The notes: generated from the sequence alone by a model not told the origin. A stretch of DNA of 64,000 nucleotides from Saprospiraceae bacterium (GCA_016787575.1 JAEUUO010000007.1:248001-312000); one strand, 5' to 3'; counted from the stretch's first letter, positions 16,505-25,822 are shown. A program made the numbers and translations.

Positions 16505-17422
16505 CTTCTTACCAGCAAATGGCACTCACCCCAGTTCGCATTGGCCATTTTTACTCCGATCAAATCTCCTGCGAACTGACCCTCTTTAATGTTTGTCTAC
16601 GACAAACATTAAAGAGGGTGAAGATTGATCTGTACTTTTCTTCACCCTCTTTTTTTCGAAGAAAAAGAGAGGGTCGATCCGCAGTTTAGTTCCTTTGAAA
16701 CGAAGCTTTTAATGCGGATCGGGGTGAGTTGTAATGTTCATCCCAGCAAATGGAACTCACCCCAGTTCGCATTGGCCATTTTTACTCCGATCAAATCTCC
16801 TGCGAACTGACCCTCTCTAATTGTTTGTCTACGACAAACATTAAAGAGGGTGAAGATTTTATGTTTTTTTTAAATCCTCTTTTTTTCTGTGAAAAAAAGA
16901 AGGTCAATCCGTCGTTTTTTTCATTTGAATCTAATATTTAAATGCGGATTGGGCTGAGTTGTAATGTTCTTACCAGCAAATGGAACTCACCCCAGTTCGC
17001 ATTGGCCATTTTTCCTCCGATCAAATCTCCTACGAACTTACCCTCACTAATTGTTTGACTTCGTCAATCATTAAAGAGGGTGAAGATTGATCTGTACTTT
17101 TCTTCACCCTCTTTTTTTCGATGAAAAAGAGAGGGTCGATCCGCAGTTTAGTTCCTTTGAAACGAAGCTTTTAATGCGGATCGGGGTGAGTTGTATTGTT
17201 CTTACCAGCAAATGGCACTCACCCCAGTTCGCATTGGCCATTTTTCCTCCAATCAAATCTCCTGCGAACTGACCCTCTCTAATTGTTTGACTTCGTCAAA
17301 CATTAAAAAGGGTGAAGATTGATCTGTACTTTTCTTCACCCTCTTTTTTTCGATGAAAAAGAGAGGGTCGATCCGCAGTTTTGTCCCTTTGAAACGACTA
17401 TTTAAATGCGGATCGGGGTGAG
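16505..17422. repeat. Four tandem ~230 bp units built of nested palindromes
   Basis: Units start at about 16505, 16737, 16967 and 17199 (232, 230, 232 and 224 bases). In copy 1 the outer arms are 16524-16542 (ACTCACCCCAGTTCGCATT) and 16711-16729, the near-perfect complement. Inside, 16579-16597 and 16601-16619 form a perfect 19 bp stem with a 3-base loop, and a second hairpin has arms ACCCTCTTTTTTT and AAAAAGAGAGGGT. A middle pair CTGCGAACTGACCCTC / GAGGGTCGATCCGCAG also pairs. Copies 3 and 4 read GACTTCGTC where copies 1 and 2 read GTCTACGAC, so the stem is kept by a compensatory change. Short frames in this region on the plus strand merely repeat with the units. No gene is supported from 16483 to 17597. 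Confidence 0.9.
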
Positions 17423-17597
17423 TACTTTTTTATTAGGAAGAATAACCAAAATCTGTTTAAACTTATAAAATCTATTTGGAAAAAAGATACATATTGAAAT
17501 GGGCGGACTTTATTAATTAGTTGCAACTTGGAGCATTTTAGATCCTTCTCCATTTATTCTTTAACTTTTAAACCTTATCTTCAATCACAACAATCTT

Positions 17598-18833
17598 CTA
17601 ATCCAAACGAATCATACGGACCATTTCGATTTTTGTGTCGCTGACCATTTCAAAAATAAATTTGTACCCATCGGATTCAATTTCGGAGCCTTGTATTGGG
17701 ATGGAACCGGTTGTTGTTACAAGATAGCCACTTAGAGTATGGTACTCCCCTTCCGGTAATTTGATATCGAATTCATTTTCCAAATACTGTAATTCCAATC
17801 TACCTGAAAACAAGTATTCGCGATCGTTGATTTGTTGTTCGATAAATTCTTCCTGATCGTGTTCGTCTTCGATTTCTCCAAAAATTTCTTCCAGTATATC
17901 TTCCAGTGTGATGATGCCGGAGGTGCCACCAAATTCATCTACTACACAAGCAATGGATAAGCGAAGTTTATTCATTCGCAACATTAAATCATAAACATTC
18001 TGAGTTTCTGGTACAAATGGCATGTCCATTACTATGGAGCGAATGTCTTTTGGGTTTTTAAAAAGTTGCTGATGATGGATGTAACCCATTACATTGTCAA
18101 TGTCACCATCAACTACGATAATACGTGATAAATTTGAATCCGTAAAAGCTTTTACCAACTCCTCCAATGTATCGTTGACATCGACATATACCATTTCGGT
18201 ACGAGGCACCATGCATTCGATTACGCGAATTTGACGAAGATTCAATGCATTTTTAAATATATCGGTATCGACATCGTCTTCGGATACTTTAATTGGTCCG
18301 TGGAGGTAATTTTCCAAATCAATTAAACTGAAGCGCGCTCTTGATTTAGAATCTTCTTGTTTTAGAATTTTGCGAATTACAAAACTTGCAATGCCTGATA
18401 GCATTTTAGATGGCAGATACAATAACCAATAAAAAAATAACAATGGATAAGCCGTTACTTGCAAAAAACGATTGGAATACAATCTAAAAAATGCCTTAGG
18501 AATAAATTCTCCAAGTATCAATATTATTAATGTAACTAATAAGGTGTTTAAAAAAATTCGCAAACCCGGACTTTCAGTTACAAATCCTATGGGTGCTGCT
18601 AAAAAATCAGTGATCAAATAACTCAAAACAACAATTGAAATATTAATTCCAACCAGGAGGGTAGCTATAAAATCATCGGGATGATCAAAAAACCGGGATA
18701 AAATAGAACCTGAGCCACTGCCTCTGCTCCTTCTTATTTCTACCGCCAGTTTGTTGGCCGTAATGAATGCAATTTCTGCACCGGCAAACAAAGCGGTAAT
18801 GAGTAAAAAGATTATAATTAAAACAAAGGTCAT
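17598..18833 (-). CDS. HlyC/CorC-type membrane protein (CNNM-CBS-CorC_HlyC), GldE-like
   Basis: The product (~411 residues) has an N-terminal DUF21/CNNM membrane domain with about four helices (MTFVLIIIFLLITALFAGAEIAF..., to ~165), a tandem CBS pair (~200-315, with VPRTEMVYVDVNDTLEELV and DEFGGTSGIITLEDILEEI), and a C-terminal CorC_HlyC domain (~330-410, EYHTLSGYLV). Family members are magnesium or cobalt exporters or regulators; in Bacteroidota a related protein, GldE, is tied to gliding. The ATG at 18833 is preferred to GTG at 18842. It follows lptC by 17 bases in the same operon. Whether it is GldE cannot be settled here. Confidence 0.85.
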   Translation of the reverse strand: MTFVLIIIFLLITALFAGAEIAFITANKLAVEIRRSRGSGSGSILSRFFDHPDDFIATLLVGINISIVVLSYLITDFLAAPIGFVTESPGLRIFLNTLLVTLIILILGEFIPKAFFRLYSNRFLQVTAYPLLFFYWLLYLPSKMLSGIASFVIRKILKQEDSKSRARFSLIDLENYLHGPIKVSEDDVDTDIFKNALNLRQIRVIECMVPRTEMVYVDVNDTLEELVKAFTDSNLSRIIVVDGDIDNVMGYIHHQQLFKNPKDIRSIVMDMPFVPETQNVYDLMLRMNKLRLSIACVVDEFGGTSGIITLEDILEEIFGEIEDEHDQEEFIEQQINDREYLFSGRLELQYLENEFDIKLPEGEYHTLSGYLVTTTGSIPIQGSEIESDGYKFIFEMVSDTKIEMVRMIRLD

Positions 18834-18850
18834 AGAAAGCACAAAGGTAA

Positions 18851-19411
18851 TCAGGGATGTTCTTCTTTGTAGAGTTTATTAGCAGGAATTATGGCGTCAA
18901 TCGCTTTGATTGTACCTTTCCTGAAATGTTGATCTGTTTCAAAACCATAGCCCTGGATCAATTCTTCTTTGCGAATGATTCGCACAAATTTATCCGTACT
19001 TATTTTACCCAGGTTTTCATTCCAAATCAATTCAGAAGTTTTTAAAACTTCCTGATTTACACTTGAAAAAACAACGCTGTCCCTTAAATAGGTCTTCCCT
19101 TCGCTGCGCACCCGAATGGCATACTTAGACGCCAGTGTATTGACCAGTTGGTTTTGATCATCATAAATAAACGCTTGCAATCCTTTCGGGAATTCTTCTT
19201 TTTCCATAGCTGATTCTGTGTATCGAATCATTTCCGGTGCTACGATCCGCAATTCAATTTTTGCTGAATCGCTGTAAACTATGTGTACATCCTTGAGTAG
19301 TTCACGATTGATTAATTTGGCTGCATCAGCATCGGAATAAATTTTCTGTTCTTCTGAACAAGAAGTAAATAAAAAAATTACAAGAACAAAAAATGCAAGC
19401 AATGGATTCAT
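18851..19411 (-). CDS. lptC: LPS export protein LptC (lipoprotein form)
   Basis: LptC hands lipopolysaccharide from the LptBFG transporter to the periplasmic bridge. The product of about 186 residues has a lipoprotein leader (VIFLFTSCSEEQ, lipobox FTSC) and a LptC/OstA-like beta-jellyroll: DVHIVYSDSAKIELRIVAPEM, YDDQNQLVNTLASKYAI, LRDSVVFSSVN and ELIWNENLGKISTDKFVRI. These match the Bacteroidota LptC family, which uses a lipid anchor instead of a membrane helix. The ATG at 19411 overlaps the TGA of the upstream cargo gene by one base (TGATG), so translation is coupled. Confidence 0.88.
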   Translation of the reverse strand: MNPLLAFFVLVIFLFTSCSEEQKIYSDADAAKLINRELLKDVHIVYSDSAKIELRIVAPEMIRYTESAMEKEEFPKGLQAFIYDDQNQLVNTLASKYAIRVRSEGKTYLRDSVVFSSVNQEVLKTSELIWNENLGKISTDKFVRIIRKEELIQGYGFETDQHFRKGTIKAIDAIIPANKLYKEEHP

Positions 19412-21507
19412 CAACGCAACAAAGTTAAATCACCGCTAATGGATTCTACGTAATCATCCAAAAAACGTGCTTTCACAACATAAACATAAACTCCCGGATT
19501 GCATGATTGTCCACCTGCACGTCCATTCCAACCAATGGAAGGATTGTTGGGTATCAGATCTTTGCCTTCATAAATTAAATTTCCCCAGCGATCAAAAATT
19601 TGCAACAAATCTACTTTTGACAAAGATTTGGGTCCATTGATATAAAAAAGATCATTGATGTTATCTCCATTAGGAGTAAAAACATTGGGAGTAAAAATAT
19701 CGTAATTTTTAATGACGTGCACAAAAATTGAATCCAAGCCAAAACAGCCTCTGTCATTGGTTGCAAGCACTGTATAAAATCCATCTCGAATAGGCAGTGC
19801 AGTTGTATTTTGACAATCGCTGCAATTTATATTTTGTCCACGCAACCATTTGTAAGTGTAGGCATCGTTTGGAAATGCAGATGCATTTAGATCGATTGTC
19901 TCGCCAAGGTTTATTTCAAGATCGGTTCCTGCATTTGCAATCACTTCCGGAGGTTCCTGAATTGTAATTTCTATAGAATCCAAGCATCCTTTTCGATCCT
20001 GGACATAGATGGTATGTTTTCCGGCAGGTAAATTGGTAAATCGGTTTGTTGATGTAAAATCTTGCCCGTCGAGACTGTATTGATAATAATAAGTGATCAC
20101 TCCATTGAGATCTTCATCAAAAGGAGTTCCTTGAACACCATGAACGGCAATCATCCCATCATTTGAACGGAAGCAAGTCAAATCTCTGATACTATCAAGT
20201 ACAAGTTGAAGAGTTGGTAAATTTTCACAACATGGCTCGACATAGAGTCTGCGAATTTCTGTGACTTTGCAGCCGATGTCGGTTTCAATGGTCAAAGTGA
20301 CAAATTTTTCACCAAATGAATTGTATCGGATGGGTGGAGGAAATTGGCCAACAAAGGTTTGCGGTATTCCATCCTTTCCAAAATTCCAGGTCCATCGGAT
20401 GATGCTGCCAGTAGCAAATTGAGATGAATCAATTACCTGAAAATCGGTTTCACATTTCAAACCACTTGGTGGGTAAATTCCAAAATTTGATTCCGGTCCT
20501 GCAAATTCACCAGTGCCGCCCCACTCTACACCGAAACCTACACCCGTATTGGTAAAATTATTTACGATGAGGGTATAAAATTTACCCTGTACCATATCAA
20601 TGTATTTGCAATAGCCATTTTCACCGGAATTGCAATTGAGATCTTCAGAAATGTCGGGATCTGTTAAGTTCAAACCCGTTGGACCTGCACAAGGGGGTGC
20701 GGTGGCATTGCAACGCAACAAAACTTTATTATCACAAGTGTGGATGCCCGTTGGCAATTCGTAAACAGCAAAATCGATGTCGTCTGAAGGATTGAGCGGT
20801 TTTAAAGTAAAGGTCAGGGTCCCGCTGGTTGCAGCTTTCCAGGTAAACCATACCGAAGAAGATTCTGAAGTTGTATTTCCATTATCCCCTAAACAAGAAT
20901 TATTGGCTTCATCGGTATCCATTCCCCCTCCACTGACTTTTTGGACTACAAATGGAGATTTATCACATAAAACACCTGCAGTTTTACAATCCTGTCCCGG
21001 TAAAGCCGGTGGATTAAAATTATTTATACAAAGTTGAAATGTACCTGTACTGCTATTGACTCCATCAACCCGAATGTAATAGTCTAATCCAACGATTAAG
21101 CCACCCTGATAAATACTCAAAACACCATTACCACTTAGATCGGCCCCACATTCCAACTCAGAGATGGTACCACCGCAGATCCCTCGATACAAAGCGACCA
21201 TAGGACGGGCCATGCTGCCGCCAGGTGTTCCCCCTCCCCTTGCATTGGTGCCAATTATAGTGATATTTACATCCGTAAAGAAAGCGCGAAATCGGAACCA
21301 AACATCTGTATTGGTAGCACTCCAGCAGGTAGCAGATCCATATCCGGAAGGGGTAGCCATTACATTGGTATACTCAGCTACCTTGCTGCAATAGTTTGTT
21401 ACATCATTTATTACAAATGGGTTATTGCAATTGTCATAAGTGGGTTGGCCAAAAACAGTGGTTATTGTTAAACCGATACATAAACTTAGCAGGTACGATC
21501 TGATCAT
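19411..21507 (-). CDS. Secreted PKD-domain protein with T9SS type B sorting tail
   Basis: The 698-residue product has a signal peptide (MIRSYLLSLCIGLTITTVFGQ), two copies of a jelly-roll domain with a WFRF/WFTW core strand (residues ~20-170 and ~175-340; DVWFRFRAF and SSVWFTWKA), a PKD domain (IIRWTWNFGKDGI, ~370), a SprB-like segment (FRSNDGMIAVHGVQG, ~450), a second Ig-like domain and a C-terminal CHU_C/type B sorting domain (PNVFTPNGDNINDLF ... IFDRWGNLIYEG). It is a cell-surface or secreted protein. Its gene starts the operon that continues with lptC and a CorC-like gene. Substrate is unknown. Confidence 0.88.
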   Translation of the reverse strand: MIRSYLLSLCIGLTITTVFGQPTYDNCNNPFVINDVTNYCSKVAEYTNVMATPSGYGSATCWSATNTDVWFRFRAFFTDVNITIIGTNARGGGTPGGSMARPMVALYRGICGGTISELECGADLSGNGVLSIYQGGLIVGLDYYIRVDGVNSSTGTFQLCINNFNPPALPGQDCKTAGVLCDKSPFVVQKVSGGGMDTDEANNSCLGDNGNTTSESSSVWFTWKAATSGTLTFTLKPLNPSDDIDFAVYELPTGIHTCDNKVLLRCNATAPPCAGPTGLNLTDPDISEDLNCNSGENGYCKYIDMVQGKFYTLIVNNFTNTGVGFGVEWGGTGEFAGPESNFGIYPPSGLKCETDFQVIDSSQFATGSIIRWTWNFGKDGIPQTFVGQFPPPIRYNSFGEKFVTLTIETDIGCKVTEIRRLYVEPCCENLPTLQLVLDSIRDLTCFRSNDGMIAVHGVQGTPFDEDLNGVITYYYQYSLDGQDFTSTNRFTNLPAGKHTIYVQDRKGCLDSIEITIQEPPEVIANAGTDLEINLGETIDLNASAFPNDAYTYKWLRGQNINCSDCQNTTALPIRDGFYTVLATNDRGCFGLDSIFVHVIKNYDIFTPNVFTPNGDNINDLFYINGPKSLSKVDLLQIFDRWGNLIYEGKDLIPNNPSIGWNGRAGGQSCNPGVYVYVVKARFLDDYVESISGDLTLLR

Positions 21508-21642
21508 TCAGTAGAATTATTCCTTATAAACGCATATTTGCGGTAATTAGACATTAAAAACCAGAAAAAATAATGAAAAATGCCTAATTAAGCTCAAATT
21601 TAGAAAAAAGTGGCCTATTCCTTTAGTTCAGATTCAATAGCT

Positions 21643-21650
21643 TAAATTTG
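21643..21650 (+). promoter_or_regulatory. Bacteroidota -7 box for pssA-purS-rsmI
   Basis: TAAATTTG matches TAnnTTTG and ends 14 bases before the ATG at 21665. Confidence 0.5.
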
Positions 21651-21664
21651 CAGGAACAAAGCGC

Positions 21665-22354
21665 ATGTTTACTATTCCCAACATCATAACCAGTTTAAAC
21701 CTTTTTTTTGGTTGCTGTGCTTTGGTGAGTCTTCAGCAAGCCAATTTCGAATGGGCCTTGACTTTTATATTATTGGCTGTTTTGGCTGATTTTGCAGATG
21801 GATTTGTAGCCAGAGCACTTCATCAAACCAGTGCATTGGGACTTCAATTGGATTCTTTATCGGACGTCGTATCATTTGGGGTGGTTCCCGGATTTATTGC
21901 TTTTCATTTTTTGCAGGTTTATTTTCCGGAATATCCTTATGTACCTTATGCAAGTTTTATTATTGCTTTGATGGCTGCCTTTCGCTTAGCGAGATACAAT
22001 CTGTCCGGGAAAGGGGAAGCTTATTTTTTTGAAGGCTTACCCGTTCCTGCTAATGCTTTATTTTTTACAGGCCTGTTGGGACTAGAAATTCAAGGAACGT
22101 ATTTAGGCATAAGCGATATTTCTGGATATGCAATATTATTACTGATTGGTTTGTTTTCATATCTAATGATTAGTCAGTTCCGAATATTAAAAATACATGT
22201 TGAAAAAAACTGGTTAAGTAGGTATTATAGCTTGTTGATATTATTAGGAATTGCAATGATCAGTTGGTTATGGATCGGTCCAATTGCTTTAAGTCTGGCA
22301 GTAATAATGCACATTGTTTTTAGTTTTATTATTCAATTAACTCAATCCAAATAA
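21665..22354 (+). CDS. pssA: CDP-diacylglycerol-serine O-phosphatidyltransferase
   Basis: The enzyme makes phosphatidylserine, the precursor of phosphatidylethanolamine. The 229-residue integral membrane product has the CDP-alcohol phosphatidyltransferase signature DG-xx-AR-x8-G-xxx-D-xxx-D, visible as DGFVARALHQTSALG then LQLDSLSD (~40-65), followed by VVSFGVVPG, which is typical of type II PssA. About eight membrane helices are visible. It is the first gene of an operon with purS (9 bases apart) and rsmI, with a -7 box 14 bases upstream. Confidence 0.93.
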   Translation: MFTIPNIITSLNLFFGCCALVSLQQANFEWALTFILLAVLADFADGFVARALHQTSALGLQLDSLSDVVSFGVVPGFIAFHFLQVYFPEYPYVPYASFIIALMAAFRLARYNLSGKGEAYFFEGLPVPANALFFTGLLGLEIQGTYLGISDISGYAILLLIGLFSYLMISQFRILKIHVEKNWLSRYYSLLILLGIAMISWLWIGPIALSLAVIMHIVFSFIIQLTQSK

Positions 22355-22362
22355 TTTTATAG

Positions 22363-22623
22363 ATGAAAGTGTATAAAGCAAAAATTGATATTATGCCTCA
22401 CAAAGAACTGTTGGATCCACAAGGCAAAACAGTTACAAAAAATATTCACCATTTAGATATCCATGGGATACAAGATGTAAGAATTGGCAAACATATTGAA
22501 ATCACATTAGAAGCTCCTGATGAAGCTGCTGCAAATGCAATCGTAGATGAAAGCTGCAGAAAATTACTGACGAATATGATTACAGAAACCTATGCATTTA
22601 GTATTGCTGAGCAAGATCAGTAA
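22363..22623 (+). CDS. purS: Phosphoribosylformylglycinamidine synthase subunit PurS
   Basis: PurS bridges PurL and PurQ in FGAM synthase. The 86-residue product has the PurS fold pattern: KVYKAKIDIMPHKELLDPQG, VRIGKHIEITLEAPD and a last part DESCRKLLTNMITETYAF, which is closely typical of the family. It sits between pssA and rsmI, whereas purQ lies at 6430-7149 on the opposite strand. No purL lies in the window. The gap to pssA is 8 bases and to rsmI 12 bases, so it is co-transcribed with genes outside purine synthesis. Confidence 0.92.
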   Translation: MKVYKAKIDIMPHKELLDPQGKTVTKNIHHLDIHGIQDVRIGKHIEITLEAPDEAAANAIVDESCRKLLTNMITETYAFSIAEQDQ

Positions 22624-22635
22624 TCTCATTTTAAA

Positions 22636-23328
22636 ATGGCTCCTGTAAAAAACGAAATCAAAGCCTGTTTATATCTGGTGCCCACACCAATTGGAAATTT
22701 ATCAGATATGACTCCACGAGCTTTGGGAGTATTATCTGCAGTCGATTTCATTTTATCGGAAGATACCCGGGTCAGCAATAAATTGCTGATGCATTTTAAT
22801 ATTGAAAAAAGCCTGCGGAGTTTTCACAGTCAGAATGAACACAAAGCACTCCAATCCATTGTCGATAAATTAAAAGAAGGAGCATCGGTAGCATTGGTGA
22901 CTGATGCCGGCACACCCGGAATTTCAGACCCCGCATATTTGTTGGTACGAGCCTGCCGTAAAGAAAATATTCCGGTCATTGCTTTGCCAGGAGCAACTGC
23001 TTTTGTTCCAGCACTGGTCGCATCGGGTTTACCTTGTGATCGTTTTTTCTTCAATGGCTTTCTTCCCCAGAAAAAAGGAAGAAACACACAGCTTAATTGG
23101 TTGGCAGCTTTGAATTGCACGATAGTATTGTATGAATCCCCTCACCGACTATTAAAATGCCTAGATGAACTGATAGCACATTTTGGTTCAGAGCGACAAG
23201 CATGTTTTGCAAAAGAAATTTCTAAACTGTTTGAAAAATACATTACCGGTAGTTTGCAGGAAATAAAAGAACAACTTACCTCAGAAAAAATTGTCGGGGA
23301 GTGGGTAATTGTGATTGGGGGGAGTTGA
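22636..23328 (+). CDS. rsmI: 16S rRNA (cytidine(1402)-2'-O)-methyltransferase RsmI
   Basis: RsmI methylates the 2'-O of C1402 in 16S rRNA using S-adenosylmethionine. The 230-residue product has the tetrapyrrole-methylase fold with the RsmI signatures LYLVPTPIGNLSDMTPRAL (~12-30), EDTRVSNKLL (~45), VALVTDAGTPGISDP (~92-106) and LPGATAFVPALVASGLP (~122). It is shorter than E. coli RsmI (286) because it lacks the C-terminal extension, as is common in Bacteroidota. It is the last gene of pssA-purS-rsmI. No clear terminator follows. Confidence 0.95.
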   Translation: MAPVKNEIKACLYLVPTPIGNLSDMTPRALGVLSAVDFILSEDTRVSNKLLMHFNIEKSLRSFHSQNEHKALQSIVDKLKEGASVALVTDAGTPGISDPAYLLVRACRKENIPVIALPGATAFVPALVASGLPCDRFFFNGFLPQKKGRNTQLNWLAALNCTIVLYESPHRLLKCLDELIAHFGSERQACFAKEISKLFEKYITGSLQEIKEQLTSEKIVGEWVIVIGGS

Positions 23329-23647
23329 TTTCATTTTCATAAAAGTTATTTCCGATAGCCGGAATTTATAGCTATTTTGGTTAAAATTATGTTAAAATTG
23401 TAATAATGTTTGCGCATATATATATATATATATATATTGCAGCCATGGGAACACTAGATTTAAATCCACCAGATAGTTTAGCCTGAATTCATTTTACTTA
23501 AACATTTTAAAGTCGGTTATAACCGATTTGTAAAATGGCTTCTGTTAAATTGAATAAGCATTTAAATACTTTCTAAATATTTAATTTCGATTCATCATTC
23601 TTGATGTATTTCAAATCTATTTTAAAACATTAATAACAATTCTTATT
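23329..23647. other. AT-rich intergenic region with a palindrome and a dinucleotide run
   Basis: This 319-base gap holds 11 AT repeats (23416-23437) and a 14 bp perfect palindrome TCGGTTATAACCGA at 23513-23526, which could be an operator or merely structural. No promoter box or gene is recognisable. It marks the left edge of the AT-rich islet to 26533. Confidence 0.5.
23416..23437. repeat. AT dinucleotide run, 11 copies
   Basis: Uninterrupted (AT)11 between CGC and TGC, a microsatellite-like tract in non-coding DNA. Confidence 0.9.
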
Positions 23648-24235
23648 ATGAAAAATAATAAATCTATACAAATACTACTTTTTGTATTACTTTTTATATC
23701 TTGGTCTTGCAATCAAGATACGAGTACACAATCCGAAGCCATGAACTATAATGTTTCGCGTATTAATGATACAAGTCCCGATATACAAAACAGTATAAAT
23801 TCGCTGGATGTTTGTGATGAACCACCTACAGAAGCGCTTTACTTATATAGTTTTGGAACCAATGTCTTTTATATTACACCAAAATGTGATGGATCGTCCG
23901 GTACACAAACCATTTATGCTTTCGGAATTAGTTGCTTTCCAAGTCAAACTGGATATACTTGTGATAATGGGCCTAATTACTCTGGTGTATGTTGTTTTAC
24001 AACAAACTCTGGATTAAGTTGCACTGGTAGCAAATATGTAGTACTTGATAACATTGAATATACTGTTACACCTTACGTACCAATAAACTCACCTTGCATT
24101 GGAAGTTATATGACCTTTGAATTTTGCAATGATCCAACTGACCACTTGCAATCTGTCCGCTTTTGCACAAATGAATGTTTTACAATAATGTGCTCCCCTC
24201 CAGATGACTGCATTGCAGTAGATGTTTATAACTAA
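23648..24235 (+). CDS. Cys-rich lipoprotein, unknown function
   Basis: The 195-residue product has a lipoprotein leader (ILLFVLLFISWSCNQD, lipobox SWSC) and about 14 further Cys, including VCCF, suggesting several disulfides outside the inner membrane. Motifs such as DVCDEPPTEALYLYSFG and CTNECFTIMCSPP are not known to me. It is the first of three genes in an AT-rich stretch, followed by a T9SS type A protein 45 bases later and an outer membrane barrel-like protein. A shared surface role is plausible but only inferred. Confidence 0.6.
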   Translation: MKNNKSIQILLFVLLFISWSCNQDTSTQSEAMNYNVSRINDTSPDIQNSINSLDVCDEPPTEALYLYSFGTNVFYITPKCDGSSGTQTIYAFGISCFPSQTGYTCDNGPNYSGVCCFTTNSGLSCTGSKYVVLDNIEYTVTPYVPINSPCIGSYMTFEFCNDPTDHLQSVRFCTNECFTIMCSPPDDCIAVDVYN

Positions 24236-24280
24236 TCATTAAAATTAAATTAATCAATATTGTTTTATAATCTTCAATGT

Positions 24281-25819
24281 ATGAAAAATTTTTATTTATT
24301 TATCTTGCTGACCATTAATTTGCATGCACAGACTTTAAAATTAGATCAAAACTTTGGTGCAAATGGTATTGTTTCATTTGATAAAATTGAATGGTCACCT
24401 GATGTAACAACTCCTAAAATATTACCAATAAATGGATCATTATATTTGGTACATGGAATTCGGATTTCTCCCGGAAGTAATCGAATTGCCCTCATCAAAA
24501 TGAATGAAAAGGGAAAATTAGATCCTTTCTATTTCAATCAAGGAGTAAATATACTTAGTTTCAATATTGATACTGTTGAAGATTATAAAACTTTATTAAC
24601 TAAATTACAATTGTTAAGTACAACTGATAATCAAATTTTATTATCATGCGGACTAAGAAATCTAGTAAGTAAGAAATTAGCCCAATTAATAATAAAATTT
24701 GATTTAAATGGTATAATTGATACGACTTTTGGTAAAAAAGGATTGCTTATAATTAAAAATGAAAATCCCATTTTTACCTCACAAACTAAATTAATTGCAG
24801 ATAGTTCAAATCAAATTTATATTCAAAGTTTTTTTCAAGATACTTCAACCAAATTATATCATATTGAATTAAGCAAATATTCATATAATGGTATTAAGGA
24901 TATAAATTTTGGAATTAACGGATTTGTTTCTTTATATCAAATAGAGCCCACACATTCGCCTAAATTTTTTTTAGATCCTCAATCGAATATTTATATCTCA
25001 TATACAAATCAAATGGATAGCTTTTCCTTTATTAGATCTTACAATAATCACGGTAAAATTCGATTAGGTTTTGGTAATAACGGTATATTCCAAATGGCAA
25101 AAATTACTGGCCAAAACACTCCTTACATCGATTTAATTGTATTTCATAGTGACTTTATATATTTAAAGTCAGAACTTGGCTATATTGAATCAGCAATAAT
25201 TACAAAGATTGACACAAATGCTATAGTTGATTTTAGTTTTGGAAATAATGGTTACGTTACTATAGATGATTCCAAAAAATATCATACCGTTCATTCTTTT
25301 AATAAATATTTAGTTTGCTTTAGACCAATTGATTCGGGACCCTTACATTCACTTTTATTAAACTACAATGGAAGACCTATTTTAGGATCAACCTATGAAT
25401 GGGTGTTAAGTTTTGATTCAATTCCTATCAACATCTACGAAGATCAATATTCTGAATTTGCAGATGAACTTTATATAATTGGCAAATCAAAAGCTCCATC
25501 AGCCAATCCAAGAAACTTACTCCTATTAAAATTTAAACTTGACTTAACAACAACAACACAGAATGCAGAACCAAATGAGTTGGATTGTTTTCCAAATCCC
25601 TTTACCAATACAATTCAAATTAAGGATTTGTATTCCAATTGGCCCTTTTTATATATAATTGATTGCCTTGGAAGAACTATTCTCCAAAAAGAACTAAAAA
25701 CAGAATCTGATCGAGTTCTCGAAACTTCAAATTGGGATAATGGTATTTACAATTTCATTTTACAAGATAAAAGCAGACTTAAGCAATATGTGTTTAAAAG
25801 GGTTCATATTCAGAATTAA
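24281..25819 (+). CDS. Secreted delta-60-repeat propeller with T9SS type A sorting tail
   Basis: From the ATG at 24281 (the TTG 21 bases upstream is less likely) a signal peptide MKNFYLFILLTINLHAQ is followed by repeated units with the D-xx-FG-xxG core: LDQNFGANGIVSF, IDTTFGKKGLLII, IDFSFGNNGYVTI. This is the delta-60/DUF5122 propeller pattern. The C-terminal ~75 residues (CFPNPFTNTIQIKDL ... NWDNGIYNFIL) form a T9SS type A sorting domain, so the protein crosses the outer membrane and is anchored or released. The gene is very AT-rich and pairs with the barrel gene four bases downstream. Confidence 0.75.
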   Translation: MKNFYLFILLTINLHAQTLKLDQNFGANGIVSFDKIEWSPDVTTPKILPINGSLYLVHGIRISPGSNRIALIKMNEKGKLDPFYFNQGVNILSFNIDTVEDYKTLLTKLQLLSTTDNQILLSCGLRNLVSKKLAQLIIKFDLNGIIDTTFGKKGLLIIKNENPIFTSQTKLIADSSNQIYIQSFFQDTSTKLYHIELSKYSYNGIKDINFGINGFVSLYQIEPTHSPKFFLDPQSNIYISYTNQMDSFSFIRSYNNHGKIRLGFGNNGIFQMAKITGQNTPYIDLIVFHSDFIYLKSELGYIESAIITKIDTNAIVDFSFGNNGYVTIDDSKKYHTVHSFNKYLVCFRPIDSGPLHSLLLNYNGRPILGSTYEWVLSFDSIPINIYEDQYSEFADELYIIGKSKAPSANPRNLLLLKFKLDLTTTTQNAEPNELDCFPNPFTNTIQIKDLYSNWPFLYIIDCLGRTILQKELKTESDRVLETSNWDNGIYNFILQDKSRLKQYVFKRVHIQN

Positions 25820-25822
25820 TAA

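Noticed and set aside
16486..17272. Several 61-67 codon plus-strand frames in the tandem array
   Set aside because: Their translations repeat with each DNA unit and break in diverged copies, as expected for chance frames in a repeat.
16505..17422. CRISPR-like array
   Set aside because: Repeats are ~230 bp and contiguous without unique spacers, and no cas gene is nearby.
23513..23526. 14 bp palindrome as a regulator site
   Set aside because: No promoter box or matching second site was found, so an operator call is not supported beyond mention as structure.
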